64,000 bases of DNA from Trichosphaerium sp. ATCC 40318. Lineage: Eukaryota; Discosea; Flabellinia; Trichosidae. How positions within the stretch are numbered: the stretch's first letter is position 1; each line of letters starts with the position of its first letter. Positions 23,129 through 34,806 of this stretch are shown here, one piece after another. The DNA is taken from positions 186,001 to 250,000 of the forward strand of contig JALMLS010000548.1 in NCBI GenBank assembly GCA_038496445.1, read 5' to 3'. A program made the position numbers and the translations under genes. The notes beneath the pieces were generated by a model, which was not told the origin of the DNA, searched no databases, and saw only the letters and a list, made by a program, of their open reading frames with translations.

Positions 23129-25324
23129 CTAATTTCCAGCCTCAGATATTGGCACTAAGTTGTCAGAGCCAGCACCACGCTTCTCTTTTCTTTCAACTAG
23201 TTGTTCAGTAATCTTGGAATCTATTTCTTCCTCTGAAAAGCCATAATCAGCTGCGAAACTCCTCCAAGCGCGTGCAAATGAGTTGTCCTTGTAGTATGGA
23301 CCTAAGAAACAAACGAATAAGTACTTTGAAAAGCGAATAATGAACTATAAAATACGCTGCGCGTAGCTTCTATTATCTACGTACCCCAAAAAAACTCGTT
23401 GCCAGGTTTTACATCCGTGCCATCCTTAAAATGTACACAGAGTGCCGTCATATTATCTTGACTGCCTAGATAATAGGTCAAAAGAGCAGTAGCGCTAGAT
23501 TTAGTGGTTTTGCTAGCACTAGATAAGAAATAGAACGTACCGCTTTGTAGCGACTTTTCGCACAAATTAGCAGCAACAATAGCTAAGTCTGGTTGCTTTT
23601 GAACTTGCTAGAGAAAAATTGCGATCAATACTTACTCTACAAACCTACAACGTACTTCATAAACATACTTGCCAACAGCAGTATTATCCATTTGCTCGTA
23701 AATACCATCACAAGCGAGTAATAAAATGTCACCTTCACTGGCCTACAAAAAAAAACGTGTAAGCGAATTTATAAACCACACAATTCGCTAAAAGATCGCG
23801 TGATTGCTTTTTTTTCCAAAGCTCACAAACAGAACTACAACTGAATAAAAAATAGTACCGTTCTAAATGTGACATCAGGAAGAGGTATAACTTCTTGTTT
23901 ATCTGCAGCTAGATCTTTTGTTTTGTACGGTCTATCACCGACAGCTCTACAAAAAACTTAGATTCGGCGTCTTTGGCTTTTATTTGCACTGTAGGCGCTA
24001 GATAAAAGCAATACGCACCTAGATACTGCAAGATTACCATTTACACGACCATTCCTTACAAACCCACCGGCTTCTTTGATGCGTTTAGCCTCCTACAAAC
24101 GACATATTAGAGAAATAAGAAGAATCTTTTATTTTTGTTCGAAAAAAAAAATTTGTAAACTTACTTCAGGGACATTTGGACTGTGATCATCAGTAAGAGG
24201 GAAAATTTCACCGGACTCTATAGAGAACAAAAATGAGAAACTCGAACGAACAGGTGTACATGTTTTTTTTGTTTGCCAAGATGCAACGTGGTAGTAAACA
24301 AAAAAACGATTTTTTTCGTACTTGTAATAAGCATAGCGCGTGAATCACCAACATTCCCAATCGTAATAAAAAAGTCTTTGGTTTCTTCACGATGTTGTAC
24401 AATCGAAAATACTGCAGTTGTACCATCATCCGCACCACTATGTAAACGTAAATAAATTATTATGATCACTGAACTGATTTTTGGGACGATTCGGTTGGAA
24501 TATTTTTGTTTTTTTCGTTTATAATTGCACAAGAAGAGATCAAAAACACGCAGTCGCGATTTAGGAGCGTTTGTCGTTACGTGAACACACGCTAAAATGA
24601 TCCAGTACTTTTTGTAGTAAAAAAATCTCGTGTATGAACACAAAAAAAAATAATTAAGGTAATTAACGCATTTTAGCGATAAAATTCGGTTATGCGTTGA
24701 TAACAAAGAAAATAAAAACTAAATGTACCCAGATTCGGTCAAAAAGTCTTTGTCGGCCTTAGTAGATAATGAGTATATCACGTGATTTGCATTCCGGCGT
24801 TATTTACCTGCATGACGGCTTTTTGTATTGATTTCGCTTCAAAGTTACCCTCACCTTCTACATATTTGTGTATGCGTTCTGAGCAAAATTTTGACGCCTG
24901 AACAGGAATTTTAGAAACTGAAAAAAGAATATAGAGTTCCAGCGGTCTAAAAGCGATGTCCGATAGCGTATAAGGCGACGGAGTTGGTTTTTCACATCAT
25001 GTTAATAAAGACGCACCTTGCTTCCGCAATGGCCATCATAAACGCCGAAGAAATAGCCCTATACGCATATTATTAGCATTGTCGCGTGTAGTAACACAAA
25101 CTGTGTAAAATAGTCTTTAAATTGGCTTTAAATGAGCGCCATTTATTGTGTGGAGGAAGGCTGAATACTTGTACACTCACCCCATTGTAATCTACGATCA
25201 ATTGATGCGAGTCTTCCATCTCTGTGCGATATCCTTGCATACTAGCGCCACCAACGCGCAAATGCTCTGTGCCATGCCTGAACAAAGCCTTACTTTTAAG
25301 AGGGTATGATAGCAGAAGCCCCAT
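23129..25324 (-). CDS. PP2C-family Ser/Thr protein phosphatase
   Basis: Metal-dependent protein phosphatase. The start at 25324 reads MGLLLSYPLKSKALFRHGTE, the MGxxLSxPxxxK opening typical of eukaryotic PP2C and a possible N-myristoylation site. Motifs follow in order: GGASMQGYRTEMEDSHQ, FFGVYDGHCGSKASKFCSER (metal-binding D and G), SGADDGTTAVFSIV, GNVGDSRAMLI, LTDDHSPNVPEEAKRIKEAGG, VNGNLAVSRAVGDRPYK, ILLLACDGIYEQM and SQDNMTALCVHFKDG. The C terminus is a charged tail ending LVPISEAGN at 23129. Nine or more introns. ATCACGTGAT sits in an intron at 24777. Divergent from the G-alpha gene with 174 bp between start codons. Confidence 0.93.
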
Positions 25325-25498
25325 GTGCTGTAACTGTCAGTTTAGGCGAGTGACTTTTTGTCGGTTTTTTTTTTTTTTTTTTTCGAAGCGCAACTGAAAT
25401 TTACCTTGCGTGACTTTCGCTCCGTTTATATCTCTTGCAATTGCACTGGTAATGCTAAATACGTACAGCCACAACGGAAATTAATAAATCGAGTGACT

Positions 25499-27210
25499 AT
25501 GGGCTGTGTTCAGGGCGTGGATGGCGAAATGTCCCGCAACAACCAGATCGAGAAGGAGCTGCACAGGACTCGCTTGAAGCTTCATAAAAACACTAATATA
25601 CTTTTACTGGGGTGGGTCACGCAAAAATTTATTTGTTTTAATGGCGTTAAAAGCCCAAATACATTTCTACTTCGTTATTTTATTTACTAATGTATCCCAG
25701 ACCTGGCGAATCCGGAAAAAGCACAATTTACAAACAAATGAAAATTATTCAAACAAACGGAGGTTTCACGAGGCAGGAACTGGAGAACTATGCGTTCATT
25801 ATTTACAACAATTGCATTTCGCAAATGAAGGGTAAGTCCATTTGCCTACAAAACGCGCTTTTTTCTTGCTAAAAGCGTTCTTTTCTAGTTTTAGTAAGCG
25901 CTGCTCAACAATTGCGTCTTCCACTTGACAGTCAAGAAAATGTCGTACGTAAACGCTTATTTGGTCGTTTTTTCTTCACGCCGAAAGCTTATCGAGTCAC
26001 AATGCAGGCCAAAGCTGGTAAAATGCTACAATTACCGGCGTCAGGAGCCAATTGGAGTAAAGAGATAGGCGAAACAATTAAAGCTCTTTGGGCAGACTCT
26101 GGTATAAAACGATGCTACGATTACAGGGATAGATATTTTCAACTAAACGATAGTGCAAAGTAGTATGTAGTTTTATGGTGTTTTATGAATTTTGTTGCAC
26201 AGATGTGTTGATGTTTCTTTTCTAGCTTTCTTGATAGTATAGATATCTACACAAAGGATGATTATGTACCAACAGAACAAGATGTGCTCAGAGCACGAGT
26301 GAGATCTACTGGTATCGATGAAGCAACATTCAGATTCGAAGACATGTCGTTCAAGTACGTTTTTCCCTTGGTTTTAGCGTTTGATTCATGTAATTATCCT
26401 TATCTCCATTCTAGTATGATTGATGTTGGTGGACAGAGAAGTGAAAGACGAAAATGGATACATTGCTTCGATGTACGCGAGTTTTTAAATGCCAAGCTTT
26501 TTTGTTTACGCGTGCTTAGGAAGTGACAGCTGTTATATTCGTGGCGTCTTTGAGTGAATACGATCAAATGTTAAGAGAAGAAGAGACACAAAATAGAATG
26601 CACGAAGCTATCTACTTGTTTGAAGAGATAGCGAACTCAAAAACCTTTCGCGTAAGTGCTTTTTGAAAAAAGTCGTTATAAGTTTTCAATCTTTGAGTCT
26701 ACGTAGCTCCCAAATTACCTTTATTTACTTGTATTATTTCTCACCTGGCGCGTAGAATAAATCAATAATCTTGTTTCTAAACAAGATGGACTTGTTCTCA
26801 GAGAAGCTGATGCGAGTACCATTATCAGTCTGCTTTGAAGCGCACCAGCCTGACGTATCAGATCTATCTACTGATAAGCTTAAAACTCAATATATTGAGG
26901 AGGCACTTGATTTTATAAAGGTTCGCTTCCTTGAGCGAAACCAATATGATCATACTATATTTACGCACTTTACATGTGCAGTATCAACAGACAACATCAA
27001 ATTTGTCTTCAGGTTCGTTTTCTTTCTTTTTTGACTTCTTTCGTTGATGTTTCATCACGTTTGTAATCAATGACCAACTTTGGAGACTATTGGTTTAATT
27101 TTTGTGTTTTGTTTTCGATGTCAAGCTAAGTACTAAACTTATGTAGGGCTGTGCGTAAGACGTTGTTGACAAAGATAATGAAGGAGACGGGATTGTACCC
27201 CGTACCTTAG
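25499..27210 (+). CDS. Heterotrimeric G-protein alpha subunit
   Basis: ATG at 25499: [20 protein letters not shown], with Gly2/Cys3 for myristoylation and palmitoylation. The P-loop is assembled across an intron as [20 protein letters not shown] (Pro where most have Ala). The helical domain is at about 25910-26160. Switch I is [15 protein letters not shown], switch [20 protein letters not shown] (catalytic Gln present), then [12 protein letters not shown] and the [13 protein letters not shown] guanine-ring loop. The chain ends [10 protein letters not shown], so three residues follow the Gly-Leu-Tyr at which many G-alpha chains stop. It acts at the plasma membrane downstream of 7TM receptors. 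About nine exons. Confidence 0.95.
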
Positions 27211-27456
27211 ATGTGGCTATTCCGCCACAATTATTTCCTGTGGAATTACTACATCATTGTTTAAAATAATGAAATATAGCCACTGTAGATGGCTTAAGTG
27301 GTGACACAGCATGTAAATTAATTAAAGAAAGTTTCGAAATTGCAAATTTACAACACGCACAAATTGAGTGAGAAAAGTTGTGTTGGGTCTGACGAACCGG
27401 TTCAAAATGTTCACTGAATGCTATTGATAAAAAAGAGAGTAAACACAACTAACACC

Positions 27457-28458
27457 ATGGCAGAATCTTCTGGACAAATTACAATTGATACCAGCAAATT
27501 GGCTGCTATTGATGGTACGCTTGCTGTTATTTCTAAGGTATCGGCTTATCCCTTTTAGAGAGTCGCACACCAGTTGTAAGTACTACAAGGAAGCTTTTCA
27601 GACTATTGTAACCAATTTTAGATCTTGCTTGGTTGTGGGTCGTTCAATCCAATCACCTTCCTTCATTTACGCTTGTTGGGTGCGTTTTTAGCCGATTTAA
27701 TCAATTTATTTAATTGTACGTTTAGAAATGACTAGAGATCACATTATATCGGACGCAAAAGAACTACAAGTGCTGGGAGCGTACATGTCTCCTGTCGGAG
27801 ATGCCTACAAGAAGAAAGGTCTTCAACCGGTTAGTCACCGTATTGCTATGGTAAATCTAGCTATTGAAGACAGTGACTGGATAATGATTGACACTTGTAC
27901 ATTGTTTCAACGCGCGGTTTTGTTTTTACTTATTTTCTCGCCTCAGGGGAAAGCACTCAAACCGAATACATTCCAACTATGAAGCTTATTCGCAAGATAC
28001 AGGAGAGAGTTGAACCACATTTAAAACGTACTCAATAGAAAGCGAAAAAACCGTTTTCTTTACTAACCAATATTTCACTAGGTAAATGCAAAGTGATGCT
28101 TGCGTGTGGCGCTGATTTATTGGATTCCTTCAACGTACCAGACCTATGGAGTAAACAAGACGTACATAGCTCTTATTTTTCTCTTTTGGCCGTTAATTAT
28201 TGTTAGATGCAAGATATTTGTGGAAACGGTATTGTTGTACTTGAGAGACAAGGTACTGACGTGTCATCTGCTATTGAGAAGAATCCTATTCTCAAGAAAA
28301 ACACGGCAACTATTTATCGAGCAACACAAACGTTTCCCAATGATGTTAGTTCCACTCGTATGCGAAAGGCCATAGCTGAAGGAAAATCTGTAAAGTATTT
28401 GACACCTACTCCTGTTGTTGATTACATTGCAAAACATAAACTATACAGTGCTATTTAA
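27457..28458 (+). CDS. NMNAT: Nicotinamide mononucleotide adenylyltransferase
   Basis: Makes NAD+ from NMN and ATP. Model: MAESSGQITIDTSKLAAID, a short exon, then ILLGCGSFNPITFLHLRLLE, which contains the nucleotidyltransferase GxFxPxT/HxxH motif. Then come the substrate region VLGAYMSPVGDAYKKKGLQP, the RIAMVNLAIEDSDWI helix, VMLACGADLLDSF, and the C-terminal VSSTRMRKAI (the ISSTxxR ATP-binding motif). It ends IAKHKLYSAI at 28458, about 260 residues. Frames close cleanly over six introns. No membrane or targeting signal is obvious. It lies between G-alpha and the caspase-like gene and is transcribed with them, but as its own unit. Confidence 0.95.
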
Positions 28459-28668
28459 GAAATAAAATACCTAAGTAGGATTAATCAGTTAATATTCACC
28501 AACTTTTGTTCATTCAACTTCTTTTTTACTACTGTCAATACTGGACGCTACCAAAGAGGATGCACGTACTCGTACAGTGCTCAAACTCACAATAACTGCG
28601 GCGGTAGAAGAGAAAAGTGGTCAAATACGTTCATTAAGGTTTGTTCGTACACAAAAGGGTTTCCCTTG

Positions 28669-31097
28669 ATGGAAACTCCTCCCTACGAGTATTTTAAGAA
28701 GAAAATAGCGAGCGTATTAGATGATATTGCACGTGAGAAGTTATCAAAGCGAATGGACCCGCCAATGTTCTTTGCTACGTCAAAACTACTACTTGGCGAG
28801 CTGGAAAAGCGTAAACTATTAACTCCAGCTGATACAGCTTGGTTGAAAGAAGCAGCTAAAGAAATCGGTTTGAGCGACGTTCTACGCCTGTGTAATGACT
28901 ACATGGAGTTCCTAAACAAACAAGTACTTTGTTTTACAGTTTTAGACACTATATTGCTTATTATATTCCAATTTGCTGTTACAGCACTAGGGATCCAATA
29001 GATTATAACTTAACGCGTTGTAGGTTCAACCACGCGGTAGAATGTTGGCGCGGCATCGCGGTAACTCTGTACATGATTTCGTGTTTACTGTACGCTAATT
29101 CTTCAACTTGCGCAAATCGTCAAGTATTCCATAAAATTATTGTGCTCAAGTTATTGCCTTTTGGCAAAATCATTCTACATAGCTCTCGCTAGTACTTACG
29201 CGTCTTTTTAGCCTGGTGCAAAGGAGCGACCGAAAAAGGTAACTGCCGAACCAAAGGCTTTTCACACACTACGGACATACAAACCTGAGGCTCGCGCGGC
29301 GCGTATTCCAGTTACAGTCGATATACTCACTCCAGTGAGCCACAAGGAACTGAAAAAGAATGAAAAAACTGATCAGAAACGTCCTGTAACTATTCAAGTG
29401 CCACCAATCGCAAAATCACGAACTATGGAACCGGTTGCTTCGCCACGAGAAACGAAACCTACAAACACAGCATTTAAAGAACACGTTTCTCCTCGCGGGA
29501 GCCCAAAGTTATCTCCTCGCGTTTTTCTAGCGGCTTCTCGTAAGGCAAGTACAAGTGGCGGACACGTCAATGGCAGGATTCGTCAGAATTCTCAATCAAG
29601 CGGTGGACAAGCGGACGCTCTTACTTTACCACCTATGTGTACTCGCGATACGAGTAAATCCGCTCCTCAGCGTTTACAAACAACTGCAACAGCGCCTGTT
29701 AGGGTACCTAACCAGCGAGTGGAGACTGTTACAGTATCCGCACAGCCTGCACCTTGGTCGACAGGTCCTGCTAGAAGGGCTTCTTCTCCATTTGCATCGA
29801 GGTACAGACGTAGTGGTGATATGCGAGTACCAGAACCTCGACTTCGAACTGCAAGTAGTCCTCAGAAAGAGTCGTCAGTCTACAAAAATATAATGCTTTC
29901 AAAACAACGTAAAATATCAGCATCAGCTGCTATTGGTAATACAAGCAAGTATGCTCTTGTTATTGGTAATGGTGAGTATTCTTCACCTGTACCGCATGCA
30001 TCTAATGATGCCGAACTTATGGCAGATCAGTTAAGTTTCATGGGGTATTCTTTGATTGGTGGAAAAGCTCAGATAAATGTTGATAAAAATAGCTTAGAAA
30101 AATGTTTGAAGTTATTCAAACAGATTCTTACAACACGTTCAGATAAGAAGATTAATGCTTTTTTTTATTTTTCTGGACATGCTGCACATGTTGATGGATA
30201 TAATTATCTATTTCCTATCGTTGATAATGTTCTTGACGAGAAATCTGTGCCATACAATTGTATAAAAGTAGACAGGTACGTACTAGTTTTTAACACTTTT
30301 TTTTATCTTTTTTTGTTTCAAATTGTTGCTTATGGAGTTTAGTGTTCTATCTTGTATGGCTCAACCTAATGTTGATTTACGATGTGTTATGCTTGATTGT
30401 TGTCATAAGAATCTTTTAGCAGAAGGTAGACGATATGGTATCGGTAATCAAAGCATACAGGCAAGTACTACAGCCTTCTTTCTTTATTTCATAAAAACAT
30501 CGTACATACTTGTGTTTCGGTACTAATATTATGCATAAATAGAGTGATATCCCAACATGCATTGTTCTATCTGCTGGTGTAGCCATGCCCTCTTTAGACA
30601 AGTACGAAAATGAACTTTGCTTCTGCAAATTCTCAAAAAATTCTTATTTTTCATTTCTTTGTTGTTTTTTTCCTCATGTCTCATACTTTGTAATAGACCT
30701 AGTGATGATACGTCTATGTGGACAAAACATTTTTTAAGTCAAAGTAGTGATGTAACCAAAAGTTTGGGTAGAGCTTTGCACCGTAAGTTTTTTGGAGCTT
30801 GTTTTTTCTTCTTCTGGCGGATATCGTTGTTATTTATTGTTTTTCGTCGTCTATCATATTCTTACAATAATTTTAGTTGCTGCTTCAGCAGTTACGAGGG
30901 AAACAGCACAGGTACGCTTTGATGATCAATTTCTTTTATTTTTCGTTTTTCTTCTCCGCTTGGTTAAAAAATCGTATTAACGACGTTTCGTTTCGTATTT
31001 TGATTGTCTGTTGTAGATTTCTGTTAAACATAAACAAATTCCTGTCATACAATCAAATTTTAATGCATACGGGATATGCCTTTATGAGCAATCATGA
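28669..31097 (+). CDS. Caspase-fold (C14, metacaspase-like) peptidase
   Basis: From ATG 28669 the N terminus is an all-helical region of about 85 residues (YEYFKKKIASVLDDIAREKL; TPADTAWLKEAAKEIGL). A 290-bp intron precedes a 220-residue basic Ser/Pro/Arg-rich linker (RGSPKLSPRVFLAASRKAST). The caspase domain begins KYALVIGNGEYSSPVPHASN. Its His is in FYFSGHAAHVDG (codon 30178-30180) and its Cys in VMLDCCHKNLLAEG (30401-30403). D-x-C-H is metacaspase-like, though the usual Ser-Gly after it is Lys-Asn. The end is NAYGICLYEQS at 31097. One intron has a GC donor (30461). An open stretch at about 28550-28640 could be an extra 5' exon, but no in-frame ATG supports it. Substrate and role are unknown. 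Confidence 0.85.
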
Positions 31098-31532
31098 CAA
31101 ATGTGGAAAAAAAAAACCCCACCTGTAAATAAATAGTGACAACAGTTTAAAAAAGATAGAGGACGTCACAGATTAAAACAAAAAATCCAACATAAAGAAA
31201 TGGCTCTGGCAAGTTTGCTAAAAGGGTAGGTTCACGCGTGACCCGTAAAGTACTCATTATATACTGCAAAACTAAAACAGTAAAAAGGGCCACTTACAAC
31301 AAACAAACCAAGATAAAGCTGTATTGGTTAACTCAAGGTTGCAATGTACATCTAATTTTTTTGCAGTTTTTTTGTAAAACTTGGAGTTTTCCAGAGTGCT
31401 ATTAAATAGTCATAGGCGTGGTTTTTTACTTGTTCGTATACTTTGCAGCCTGCTTACCCCTTTGGCAGCAATTTGGCACTTTTCGTTCAAATAAGGAAGT
31501 CCTATCTTTATTTTAAACTCTCGACACCAAGA
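31098..31532. other. Intergenic spacer
   Basis: 435 bp holding no convincing exon. It contains a GACGTCAC motif near 31163 and T-rich tracts, and should contain the promoter of the surface-protein gene. Confidence 0.4.
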
Positions 31533-33723
31533 ATGCAACAGCTATTGTTTATACTAGCATTGTGTCTATCACTAGTGCTTTCAGCGTCTATAGAAGTATC
31601 TGGCAAGCTCGGGGACGTATCTTGTTCTGGAACAAACCCAAATGTTGGAGTATGCGCTACAGCACCTGCTTTTGCGAGCACCCTCACCTTAGGTGGCTCA
31701 AACTCTGGTTTTTCGGCTGCATGCAACAAGTACAATTGCAAATGAATCAAACCACCTTACAACGTATTTAGAACATCAATGAGTGCCAATTGGATAAGTA
31801 AAGACGTTGTAGCTCCAGAAGATGGTTTTTACTATTTCTCAGGTAAGAAACCGACCAAATTACGCTGCCAGATACAGTAAACTAATTAAAATGACCTTAG
31901 TGAAGTTCACTCACCTACTAAATGAGGCAATGACTGTAGCAGTTTACTCAGACAGCTTTGACTGTGCTAACCCTTGCAACAACGTAGCGTGGGCTCAACG
32001 CGCTTATGAAACGACTTTCGGGACAAATGGTACGTATTTTGCGTAGCACAGTCTCTTAACTGTATTTTCCTCTAGTACTCAACACAGAAGGAACATTTTT
32101 CCTCCCGACAGGTAGTTACAAGGTTATTTTCTCATATGATCCACAAGCTGTGAATACAACAAAACCAGAAGATGGAACTAGCGGATTCCAAGGTGTCTTT
32201 GTAGCTTCAGTTAAGCCTGTTTCTTCTCAGTTTATTAAGTCATACAACTCATCTTCAACAAAATACGAACTACCTCAACTCTCTGGAATGTCTAGTTGTG
32301 TATCTAACAGACCAGCTGTAACACATGTATTTACACCTACAGAGACTAAAACATATTGGCTACAATTCACTGGTAACGTCCAAGCTTCAAAGTGCGTATT
32401 TTTTTTTCTGCCTTTTTTGTTTACAATTAATCGTCTTTAGCACTTCGCAATTTGGACAATCACAAGGATTGTATTCACCAACTGATGATCGTATATTGGG
32501 TCAAAACATCGTTGTAGTTTTAGAGAATGCTACATTGGAGTCAAGTTCTTGTGGGTGTACATTGGAACCTGCATGTGGGGCGCTGGTTAATGATACTGAT
32601 TTGAGTGTATGTTCTTTCTTGGATTTTTGATAAAACTGAAACAATGTTTACCCTGAGCAATATCTCATACTTTTTTTTTAGAGCGAAGACATCTACTCCT
32701 ACGACTTGACAGCTGGTGTAGAATACACATTTGTGTTCCGTATTTTCGGTTTTGTGGAGAACGGTACAGGCCTTTTTTTGTCAAAATTTAAACTGACAGG
32801 AAACTATAAAGGAACAATCGGCTTTAGGATAGTTGAGAGATTTCCAGTTGTACCTACAGCTCCAGTCGCTCCTCCAACAACTGAAGTGCCAACATCTTCT
32901 TGTAGCTGGATATTTCTCTTAGGAGACGTAATGGTACGAGAACACAACTTTCAACCAAGTGCTATCGCCTCAAATCTTTTGGACTTGAATGATCTAACTT
33001 TTACTAGAACTATGCAAGACCTGAATTCGTTGAAGGAAAAGTAACTGAACAATGTATAGCTGGTTCACAACAAGTGTGGGACGCTTTTGTAAGAACTTCA
33101 GTGTTTAACTAAGGTTCTAATCTTGTTATTTTGAAAATAGGCGTTAGCACAAACTGCAGGTTACCACATATGGACACCTTTCAATATAGTCGCTCAAACA
33201 AACTGTGCAGATCCCGTTGATATGGTATTTGCTCTTTACAAAGGCGACTTAGTTCCTACAAACCGTAACTTTAGGTATGTCACTCACTAAGCCATTTCTT
33301 CTTTTTTTGAGAAATAATTCTGACTTATTACATCATAGCACCGCACCAACACCTTGTTCTGCTTCATTCTTGAAAATCTCACATGGCCTTCCTTTGTCTA
33401 CTTATGTTCAACAAGATGAATTTCATACTTTACTAGTAACAAATGCTACTGGCGGAGTTGCTGATCAAGTTTGGTTACTATCACAAGATACTGCTCCAGC
33501 AATTGGTTGTTTCCCAGCAGCGCCTGAGCCAACAGCCCCACCAACAACACCGGTACCTCCAACGGCTCCTACAACGCCTACAACGCCTACCACACCTACA
33601 ATGCCAGTAGCGCCAATAATGCCAGCATCTCCAACAGCTCCAATAGCTCCTAGTGGTAGCACTAGCTTAAAAGCCTTTGGCCCATTACTTGTATTGCTTC
33701 TTGTTGCATTTTCTGTTTTGTAA
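31533..33723 (+). CDS. Secreted or GPI-anchored surface protein with Pro/Thr stalk
   Basis: The N terminus is a textbook signal peptide (MQQLLFILALCLSLVLSAS). A Cys-rich, N-glycosylation-rich extracellular part follows, with repeated beta-type motifs (GFYYFS; GTFFLPTGSYKVIFSYDPQA; TETKTYWLQFTGNVQ; GVEYTFVFRIFGFVENGTG). Then comes a stalk of Pro-Thr-Ala repeats (TAPTTPTTPTTPTMPVAP), and it ends in a hydrophobic tail (AFGPLLVLLLVAFSVL) directly before the stop, the pattern of a GPI-anchor signal. About 560 residues over nine exons. At 33,277 an apparent open frame runs through an intron. No enzyme motif recognised. It probably sits on the cell surface or wall. Confidence 0.75.
33536..33654 (+). 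repeat. 9-bp minisatellite coding for Pro/Thr stalk
   Basis: Imperfect tandem copies of a CCTACAACG-type unit (Pro-Thr-Thr, with Ala variants) inside the surface-protein stalk. Copy number is expected to vary by slippage. Confidence 0.7.
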
Positions 33724-33964
33724 AGTCTTTACGAATAAAGAAAAGAGTTGATTCTTCTGCTGAACAAATGCTTGGCTGAGCTGAATGAGACAACCATAAA
33801 CAATCCGAGTTTACCTACACGAGCTCATGGACTTAACCCAAAAAACATAGTGCTCAGGATCGTTTTCTTTTTTGGGTTGAGAAGATTTTGTAGTCAAAAC
33901 TTGTCTACGTTCCTTTTGCGACGCATCAGCTAGCCCAATTGTAGGTACACGGTAATAATATTAG

Positions 33965-34806
33965 ATGTCTAAGTAAGAACTGTTTACCGAATTTCTACTA
34001 ACCGCAAACCACGTGATAGTGCTAAACAGAGATTTTTGGACTTGCCACCCGAGATTTTGGCGCGTATTTTACGACAAACGACCACAGCACGATTTGCGGC
34101 TTGTCAGACGTGTCACCTACTCTGTTCTATCATTCACGACGTTATTGGGTACCATAAAATTAAGATATCACCTGAACAAACCAAAACAGTCGTAAAACAT
34201 GCTGGTATTCTTAGAAACACATATATCATATTAGATGCTGACTTTAATGATGATCTCATCAAAGAATTCGCTGGTGTTCGCATGATTTACCTACAGGGTA
34301 TTTATATTACAGATGAAGGAGTTAAGGTGTTAGCACTTTCTGGAGTTCAAAGAATTGTACTTAAAAATACTTTTATAACTGATGAAAGTCTAATAGCGCT
34401 TGCTGGTATCTATGAGATAGACCTTTCAAACACTTCAGTAACAGATAAGGGCATCAAAGCGCTAAGAGGTGTCCACACTATATGTCTCTATTGCACAGAT
34501 GTGACAGATGAAGGTGTTAAAGCACTCTCGGGTGTTCATACAATAAATGTCTCTTATACTGCTGTGACAGATGAAGGGATCACTGCACTCAAAGGTGTTC
34601 ACAATATTAATGTATCAGGTACATCAGTGACAGATGAAGGCATACGAGCACTCAGAAGCGTTCATACAATAAATGTTTCACATACTTCTGTGACAGATGA
34701 AGGAATCAAATCACTCACTGGCATTCATACCATCTTCGCATTTAGTGCTTGTGTAACGAGGAAATGTGTTAAAGAACATCCTAGTATTTGTGACTATTTT
34801 CTGTAG
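33965..34806 (+). CDS. F-box / 23-residue leucine-rich repeat protein
   Basis: Model: an 8-nt first exon (ATGTCTAA, 33965-33972), a 47-nt intron with GTAAGA donor and CTAAC branch site, then one exon 34020-34806. The joined start reads MSNAKQRFLDLPPEILARIL, an F-box. Eight or so LRR units follow, of consensus VTDEGIKALSGVHTINVSYT, ending CVKEHPSICDYFL. F-box proteins bring substrates to SCF ubiquitin ligases; the LRRs would bind the substrate. The open frame has no ATG near the F-box without the microexon, which supports the model. Repeats are close to identical, so the array expanded recently or is homogenised. Confidence 0.75.
34290..34750 (+). repeat. 69-bp tandem repeats (23-residue LRRs)
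   Basis: Period of 69 bp with core 'acagatgaaggnnttaaagc'. Seven to eight units encode VTDEGIxALxGVHTINVSxT; the last is degenerate. Confidence 0.85.

Noticed and set aside
27170-27245. tRNA-like string near the end of the G-alpha gene
   Set aside because: It looked like a reverse-strand tRNA, but the T loop and acceptor stem do not form. The sequence up to 27210 is fully explained as the G-alpha C terminus.
28550-28645. Possible extra 5' exon of the caspase-like gene (DATKEDARTRTVLKLTITAA)
   Set aside because: Protein-like, but no in-frame ATG exists between it and the NMNAT stop, and the ATG inside opens a different short frame. Kept as 5' leader.
29555-29893. 112-codon frame inside the caspase-like gene
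   Set aside because: A frame-shifted shadow of the basic Ser/Pro linker.
33465-33662. Val/Gly-rich open frame opposite the surface-protein stalk
   Set aside because: Antisense reading of the Pro/Thr minisatellite, so its regularity is a by-product.
33748-33933. 61-codon plus-strand frame after the surface-protein stop
   Set aside because: Starts without ATG, no motif, lies in 3' flank.
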